From: Straminergon stramineum
Lineage: Eukaryota > Streptophyta > Bryopsida > Hypnales > Calliergonaceae
Assembly: GCA_963920665.1 (NCBI GenBank)
Contig: OY987270.1
Location: 22,408,019 to 22,472,018, forward strand
Direction of reading: 5' to 3'
Length of the DNA stretch: 64,000 bases
Shown: positions 57,343 to 64,000 of the stretch, one piece after another
Layout: every line of letters starts with the position of its first letter
Numbering within the stretch: the stretch's first letter is position 1
Notes under the pieces: generated by a model
Seen by the model: the letters and a program-made list of their open reading frames with translations, nothing else
Told to the model about the DNA's origin: nothing
The model's database searches: none
Program-made: the position numbers and the translations under genes

Positions 57343-59085
57343 ACAATAGTGGAAGTGTTTTAAGGGGAAAGCAAACACAAAGATGGCATAAGTGGATAGA
57401 GACTTTTTGTAAAGCATGTCGTAGTAAAGAAACATGGCATATAATATTTTGTTTAGCAAATTTTTCAATATGTTCAAGTATAATGGTCAACAATATGCTT
57501 TTCAAGTCTTTTTTTCCATCTTTTGTTGTAGACATTGACTTCAACTCCCCCTATGTAAATATTGATTAGTTAGGAAAGAAGTACAACTAAAATTGTGTCA
57601 ATTTTAATCAAGTAGAAAATTTTATATACTCCTATGTCAAGTGTGTTTCTCATATTAAGCATGTATTGCACACATTGAAGGTGCATTTTCCAATGTTGGT
57701 TTCTTTGTATAATTCATGAAAGCAATGTCTACTCAATCCAAAGGCCCTTGAAGTGAATTTTTTTATTGAGTTGCTAGTGCTAAATGCATGTATTTGCGTA
57801 TTATTCATACATCAATGTCTACAATATTGTGTACATTATCAAGAAACTCTAAATTCTCACAATACCAACATTGGATTGTCCTAATTTTTGGCACATTAAC
57901 CCATTGTTTATCACTCATTCTCCAATTTGGTATTTTTCTCACTTGGGCTCATCTATCCTCAATAATTTCACATAATTTGCTAAAGATTCTATCTATATTC
58001 TTGCTCTCACCAAAACAATCCTAGGTCTTATAGGGTTATTAATAAGGTAAGTGTGCCAATATTGATTATAACAAAATTGATTTTCTCACAAATTATTGTG
58101 AAAATTTGAACAAGAGAGTGCACAAAAAATGATGAGAAGTATAATGGTGAGTAGAGGTGGTAGCTTTGTAAACGATTTTGTCTTTTTAGTTCAGTGTTTT
58201 TTCAAATTCACCACTTGTTTGGGCCATATTTTAATTTAGTTTGCAAAGCTCTTTACTAAAATCAGTTGTTCATAAAGGACATAATTTCTAACCTTTTAAA
58301 CCCCCTATGGTAATTGTGTTGGAAAATCATACCTAATTTAGCACACTAGCAAAAATGATGGAAAAATTGCTTCTTAGCTGATTTTCTCTCTTCTTACTGT
58401 TTAAAGTTCTTCTAAATTGTTTAGACCACAATGTTGGACTATGAAAGCAAAACTTCTCTTAAATGAGCAATTTTTGCACCTCCTATCTTACATGAGTTCC
58501 AAGGACATTGGATGATCCAAGACACAATTAGGCCGGCTTAGATAAGCATCTTGAGGGATGCGTACGGTTGTATGTTGAGTTACACACAAAACAAGAAGAT
58601 GAGGGTGTACTAAGGTAAGTTACCATTTTAAACGACCATTTAAAGTAACTATTTAAGAGCTAATTGCCTTTCCAGGCAAGCTAAACTCCTTGAAACAATT
58701 TTCAGTAAATTTTTATAGGAAGAAGAATAGAATTTGCATTTAACCCAAGTTGTTTCATATTTTGGGGACCTTTGTGGAATTAGTTAAAACAATTGAAGTT
58801 GAAACGTAGTGGTCACTAAAAACAATGACCTCTTGAATGTACACTATTGGTACATTGAAAAAAACCAAAATGTACCTTTGTGTCATGTTCATTTTTAGAG
58901 CACCATTATTTTTAGAGCAAGCTACCTTTACATTATTTATTAAGCCCTCTCCTCTTGACTGGAGCATAATCTAATATTGGCCACCCTAATGAAGTTCTAA
59001 GATTCATATTACCTATTTTTTCATAAACTCAATGCAAGAAAGTTTTGTTGTCGTGGCATATTCCAACTGGTCAAGGAGAGGCAGA
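57343..59085. other. AT-rich stretch without recognised genes
   Basis: Open frames at 57336-57569, 57788-58024 and 58755-58967 have no recognisable domain. No RNA gene was seen. Confidence 0.4.
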
Positions 59086-60020
59086 TTAACCCCTAAAGGA
59101 CCAAACAACATTTTTTGGCAACATGGCGATTTTAGGCATCTCACTATAAATGGAAAATTTTTTTTCTTTGAAATTTTCACGCAACATGTGCCCAAGGAGT
59201 AGCTTTGAGACCCAAAAAATTTCATTACTTTGGATACATGGTTAAAAAGTTATTGTATGATATGTAGTTTTCATTGCTCCACATGCAACTCAAACAACAA
59301 AAAATACTTCTTTAAAAATCACTTTTTTTATAATAAAAATTTGAAATTGGTTTTCTAAATTTATATGTAAGTGGAAATCTTTGAACCATTCCATTTTGAT
59401 TTGTAAGATAAAAGTTATGAAGAGTTTTAGTTGTGGGTAGTTATGGAATCTCCACTATAAAATAATCTTTGAAGACCTTTATTTAACTCAATTTTCAATA
59501 TTTTTGAAAAAAATAAAAATCTTAGGTTTACATTTTTTATTAAAACATTACCACCTTTGGGATTGACATTTTTCAGTTCCATAAATAAATTGTTAGCAAT
59601 TTAGTATTTTGAATCATTCTCTACTTCTTTCTACTTATTAATTTTTTCCTATGTGATGTACAATTCCAAATGATCTAAAATTTTGCAAGCATGTGGTCAA
59701 CTTGCCTTGGAGAATGAATCCAAAGAGTTACAACCATTTTCAACATTTTTTCATACAAATGTGACCTTGTGAAGTGCAGCTGCCCGGGTTTTTGCAGGGC
59801 CCAAAAAAGGCTTTTTGTCAATTTAAATGCTAATATCTTGCAATCTACACGGTGGAAATTTCTGAAATTTTTTCTACATCTTTTCAACCCAGGGTACTAT
59901 AAGATCCTATGATTGCATGTGTCCCAAAATGTATTTTTTTCTAAAATTTGGTACTTGTACTAGAAATGGCAATTTTTGGGTGTTTTGGTGAAAACATAGT
60001 CAAATACATTTAGGGGTTAA
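59086..60020 (+). mobile_element. TTAA-element A2 (935 bp)
   Basis: TTAA lies at 59086-59089 and 60017-60020, with termini CCCCTAAAGGACCAAA and (reversed) CCCCTAAATGTATTTG. It is collinear with A3 over its full length and retains CTGCCCGGGTTTTTGC and AAGATCCTATGATT. It is non-coding. Both ends are well preserved, so it is one of the younger copies. Confidence 0.8.
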
Positions 60021-61142
60021 ATGCAAATTGTGTCACAAGTTCATCCATCACGTTTTCAATGGCACACTTTTTCATTAATTTGTTCATGCTAAATCCTAAT
60101 GACATCCAAACATCTTCTCATTTTCTCAATGAAACCTTGCAATTTGATAAAACCTTTTTGGTGTTGTTGCCTCAAAAAACTATTTCAAAATAATTAATAC
60201 CATACTTGAATAGCAAATTTGGCACTTTTAAATTATAATTTTCAAAAATTCAGCATTTATTTCAAAATAATCAATTATATTTGGTAGATCCTTCTAATTA
60301 AGCCTCTCATTGTTCATGTAACTATGAGAAGAAGAATGATGCCTAAGGACAGACTCGAGTTCCCGGAGAATGGGAAACATTGGTCGACCCTCCCCCCTAA
60401 GAAAAAATTAGCTTTTCTAATACATCCCAAGCATTTGGGCTCTTATTAGATCCTTTTGAAGCTTAAAAATACTAGACAAGAACTAAATTAGTATCGTGTA
60501 TAGTTATTAGTTAGAACTGTACAAAACTTGTCTTATTGTCCCTATTGACACAATATATTTCAAGTTTATCCTATGCACTTGTCTATTTTGTGAAGACAAC
60601 TATAGACAACATTCACCACACTTGTCACATTTCACAAGAATATGCCATGTTAAGTCTATGATTTGTCCGTGTACAATTTTATCATGATCTAAAAATAGAA
60701 TTCCATCAACAATGTAGGATACGATCATAAAATAGAATTTCTTACAACCATAGTACATTGTAAAATTTCTATAACACATAGACAAAAATACACATATTTG
60801 AGGATGATAGTACGTGCATCTTGTGATGAATCTTTCTCCAAGAGGTTTGTGGCCTCACCTATGCTCATCCCAAAAACAAGACAACAAATTGTGATGTTAC
60901 TAGTTGTGGATACATCAAGTGTCATGTCATAGCCTTCACGTGGAGAAAAGTAGACAATAAACTTTTGTAAACTATAGCTTCAATCAATCAAGAACTTTAG
61001 TAGTGTTTTGGGGAAGATGCCATAAAACTAGCTCAGCAACACCCAAAAACTTCACTATGAGTTTTTGATAGAACTTTGAAAGCTTAACTTTGATAGTTCA
61101 AAGTTCTAAACTAGCAACACTTAACAATGGCTTAAACTATAG
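60021..61142. other. AT-rich stretch without recognised genes
   Basis: No gene was recognised. A GTTCCC/GGGAAAC hairpin is at 60359-60378. Overlapping minus-strand open frames at 60600-60925 lack known domains. Confidence 0.4.
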
Positions 61143-61686
61143 TAAGGTAAACTAGCCCATGACAAGCAAATTGCCCAATGCAGACACGTAGAAAACCACC
61201 CATTTTAGTCTTACATCAATCCATGGTAGATTTTTGCCAATAAATGGGATTAAAACTTCATTAGGTTTGTTAGTGGTTGAAATCAATGCCTTGGGTGATT
61301 TCAATGGAGTTATTAGTGATTGTTTTAGGACCTTTTACCTTTCTAGTGTAAATTCATTTCAAAAGCTAACTTTTTTATTCCTTTATGTCATGGCCATGTT
61401 TAAAAAATAGTGTGACTATGTTAAGAAATGTCGAGACTACTTTAGGTGATCAAATGACCATTATGGGTATACTATGTGGTGATTTTGGGGTAGTCTACAT
61501 ACTGTTTTGGGCTAATTGGGCAGCACACTTCAAACAATCATAACAAATTGATAATTTTTCCAAAAAAATAAATTATAATTGCTCTCAGCATTTCTCATGT
61601 TCATCTTAATCATATATAGAATTTTTTTTCAAAAATGTGAACATGGTAAACCAGCCATTCTGCCTGTCATAGTCTGGTTTACCTTA
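61143..61686 (+). mobile_element. TA-flanked MITE G2 (544 bp)
   Basis: It starts TA-AGGTAAACTAGCCCATGA and ends TAGTCTGGTTTACCT-TA, with inverted termini of ~20 bp and mismatches. The interior matches G1 in order (ATTAGTGA, GACTACTTTAGGTGA, TGGGGTAGTCTACA, AATTGCTCTCA). A second AGGTAAA-like terminus sits just inside the right end (61644), perhaps a duplicated end. Confidence 0.65.
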
Positions 61687-62289
61687 TCTCAAAGAAGCTC
61701 AGGCCCAGTCTGCTTCAAAATTCCAAAACACAGACTCCAATCACAATTACTCACAATTTCGTTCACTAGTTGGGGGCATAACAGAAAGAGCAACACATAA
61801 CCTAAACTTTGGCTCAGCAATCATATTGATTTCCTAACCAGAGTTTTCTTCAGGGATCAGTTCAACTAATATCAGTTAAGCTTAACATCAGTTTAATGAG
61901 AAACCCATTAACTTAGTTCATGTTAAGCAGATCTGCAGATGGGTGTGGCAAATCAAGGCAGCCCCCGGATGCATTAACCACATGGTTCCAATTATTATCA
62001 GTTAGCCTATTTCAACTAAGCTCGTGTAAGCTTAATTAAATTACTTGAAGCCATTCAACAGCCCATCAGCCGAATGGTTTTAAAACCCAATTAGTGATTA
62101 GCTGTATGGAAGTTAAGCTTGGTACAAGTGATTTAAATCACATCCAATGCTTTACTAACTATATTCCCCTTCTAAGTTATGATAGTTGTAACAGAGACAG
62201 GTGAACAGTCCAACATGCCATCCAGCCATATATGATAGTCTGCTCTAAATCCGCTCGTCTTCTAAAGACTGTCCCTAGACAGGTTCTAA
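61687..62289. other. Non-coding spacer
   Basis: No gene was recognised. The word (A)TCAGTTAAGCTTAA-like recurs several times between 61868 and 62110 (AGCTTAACATCAGTTTAATG, TAAGCTTAATTAAAT, AAGTTAAGCTT), a weak local repetition. Confidence 0.35.
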
Positions 62290-62855
62290 AATGGACATTA
62301 ACAAGTTGTAAAATGCATATGTGTAAAGCATTGAATGTTTTGTCAATATGTCAGAGCGGTTTAAAATTTGTCAAACGTTCCTTTATACTTTGCTAGTGGA
62401 TGGAATAAGAATAAAGGTGGGTCAATTTCTGAAATGTTTATTTGTGTTAAAAAAAAAATTCTCCCCTAACTTTGAATGCTAATATTTTTCAATCCGTACA
62501 GTCAAACTTGATAAAATTTTTACCACATGATCTCATACAAGTGTAGTACAAGATCCTATGGTTGGATTTTTGAATTTTTGAATTTTTTCTTTCTTAAAAA
62601 AACACAGCAAAAATAGCAATTTTGAGTGATTTTTGTCAAAAAATAGGCCTTGGTCCTTAAGGAGTTTAGTTTAGTAAAGGTCACATTTTGGAACCCTTTC
62701 TATTACTTTCTACATGCTGCAGTGCTTGTTTATGGTGAAGCCATATCTTTTTTCAGACTACACATGTGTGGGTTTTGGAAGGCCTACGATCCAGAAATAG
62801 ATACCTATGGCAGAATTCTTTAAAAATTCATAAGTAATTAAAAAATGCTCCGAAA
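62290..62855 (+). repeat. Dispersed repeat E, copy 2
   Basis: It is an inverted relative of 13965-14525 over ~560 bp, for example the TGTCAGAGCGGTTTAAAATT, TTTATACTTTGCTAGTGGAT and ACACATGTGTGGGTTTTGGA blocks. A frame encoding MSERFKICQTFLYTLLVDGI appears in both copies, but it is short and broken by stops. It may be a remnant of a transposon ORF. Confidence 0.65.
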
Positions 62856-64000
62856 AATATGAAACCACTTGGGTTAGATTCCACATCAATTTTTTTTCGA
62901 GTGAAAAATAAGGAAAAATATTTTCGTGCATCGAAGAACCATCGAAAAGGCCGACCAGCCCTTAAACGCACGGTTTATGAGCAGACTACCTTGGCCTTTT
63001 TCATATTTGCTCCTCATTAGTGAACTGCAGGAGCTAATAATTGAAGACATTTCCACATTTAAGGTTAGGGGATTACTAATTTCATCAAGGCAAATATATC
63101 TCAAGTGAGCATATGAAGCACTAATTGGGAAGAACCAGCGGCTAGTTCAAAGTTAACAAGTGGAATTGGTAAAATAATCGTTTGAGATTTGAAAACATCA
63201 GAAAAAAACGGTGAAAAAATATATAACTTTTAAAATTTTGAATAAAAAATAGAGAAAATAACTCTATTCTGTACTTGAAAAATCAATTCTGTTTGAAAAT
63301 TGAAGGAAATGCAGTAGGTACTCCCCAAACCGGCATGTGTCTAAAAGCGCCATCTACAGCAAGTGAACATTCCTAAATTCAGTTATGTACCTATTTGCAT
63401 AGAGCACTTTTAGAAACAAACTTTGACCATGAATAACTTTTGCATATAATATCCAAATGAGGTGTTCTTTGGTGCATTGGAACCGCCTTTCTCTTGCCAA
63501 CAAGGAAATATAAATATCTGATCAACCCAATAATAGTAACAATGCACAATGAGAAGAAGAGCCCCCCCGTCAAAACACCCATCAACTTAAATAGTTAAAT
63601 TGGGTTATTTCACAACTACCTAGTACTAGGAGACTCAAAAACCTTTCATTGAAGGTCTGGTTTGCCTTTTTTATGTATTTCCTTTTCTAGAAATATTTTT
63701 AGCTCATTTTTCAACCAAAGAGAAATAGATGCAAACTATAACCTGAGCGGTTTCATATTCTTTGAAGCATTATTGAATTAGTTATGAATTTTCAAAGGAG
63801 TTGTGTCATAGGCCCCTATTTATGATCCTAGGTCCTCTAGAAATTGTTCACTTGCAACTTGTAAAGGTATATATTTTTTTTCAATCTATTCAATGATTAT
63901 AGATCTCAATTTGAGGACCCCTTCATGTCCATTTCAAAGCTATTTATAGGGGGGCTATTCTAAATGCTCAAGTGGATTTCAAGCCTTCTACCTTATAGAG
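62856..64000. other. AT-rich end of window, no gene recognised
   Basis: A minus-strand frame at 63585-63391 (64 codons) begins with one hydrophobic segment (LFFSLCIVTIIGLIRYLYFLV) but has no family match and may be chance or an isolated exon. Frames on both strands around 62886-63108 are unrecognised. Confidence 0.35.

Noticed and set aside
63391..63585. Small one-segment membrane protein on the minus strand
   Set aside because: It has a hydrophobic segment but no family match, no supporting splice or promoter signals, and AT-rich repetitive surroundings.
1..64000. tRNA, rRNA or CRISPR features
   Set aside because: No cloverleaf with convincing A and B boxes, no rRNA-like stretch and no regularly spaced repeat array was seen by eye. 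A tRNAscan or Infernal search could overturn the RNA part.

Overview
The window looks like nuclear DNA of a land plant, most likely a bryophyte (moss or liverwort). The main reason is an ENA-type (type IID) sodium P-ATPase at 34.7-37.5 kb, a family kept by fungi, algae and bryophytes but not by seed plants. It sits with plant-type genes that have short GT-AG introns: a DUF674 protein, a PDR-type ABCG fragment, a LEA protein and a Polyketide_cyc2/START-like protein. The genome is gene-poor here. Gene islands are GC-balanced, and the AT-rich DNA between them is packed with small non-autonomous transposons and diverged repeats.

Layout. 1-5.2 kb: end of a TTAA-flanked transposon (A1), then a two-exon Polyketide_cyc2/SRPBCC gene on the minus strand (2418-1390). 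5.2-18.7 kb: AT-rich DNA with several MITE-like elements and one small secreted-peptide gene (9074-8748, minus). 18.7-22.3 kb: a three-exon LEA gene (minus) with a signal peptide, an ABRE/G-box upstream and a TTAA transposon in intron 2. 22.3-29.7 kb: more TTAA elements, microsatellites and a long direct duplication. 30.0-37.5 kb: the housekeeping island, with PHF5A/SF3b14b and a DEAH9/DHX35-type helicase in tandem on the plus strand and the ENA ATPase on the minus strand. All three ORFs are uninterrupted. 38-46 kb: repeats, including a near-perfect 496-bp palindrome at 42 kb and a nested MITE at 44.2 kb. 46.2-48.3 kb: a three-exon DUF674 gene. 50.4-51.3 kb: a frameshifted fragment of a PDR-type ABCG transporter gene. 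51.3-64 kb: AT-rich repeats, further TTAA and TA elements and a long (GATA)n tract.

Themes. Several genes fit life on land in a bryophyte: sodium export (ENA), desiccation protection (LEA with ABRE), a possible small-molecule-binding SRPBCC protein and a candidate secreted peptide. The two spliceosomal genes are tandem neighbours. The most unusual content is a set of TTAA-flanked elements with CCCCTAAA termini, found in at least three internal sequence classes. Their TTAA target duplication is supported by two related unoccupied sites inside the same window, and it matches the piggyBac hallmark. A second family is TA-flanked with AGGTAA termini, and its TA duplication is also supported by an in-window unoccupied site. 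All alignments were made by eye.
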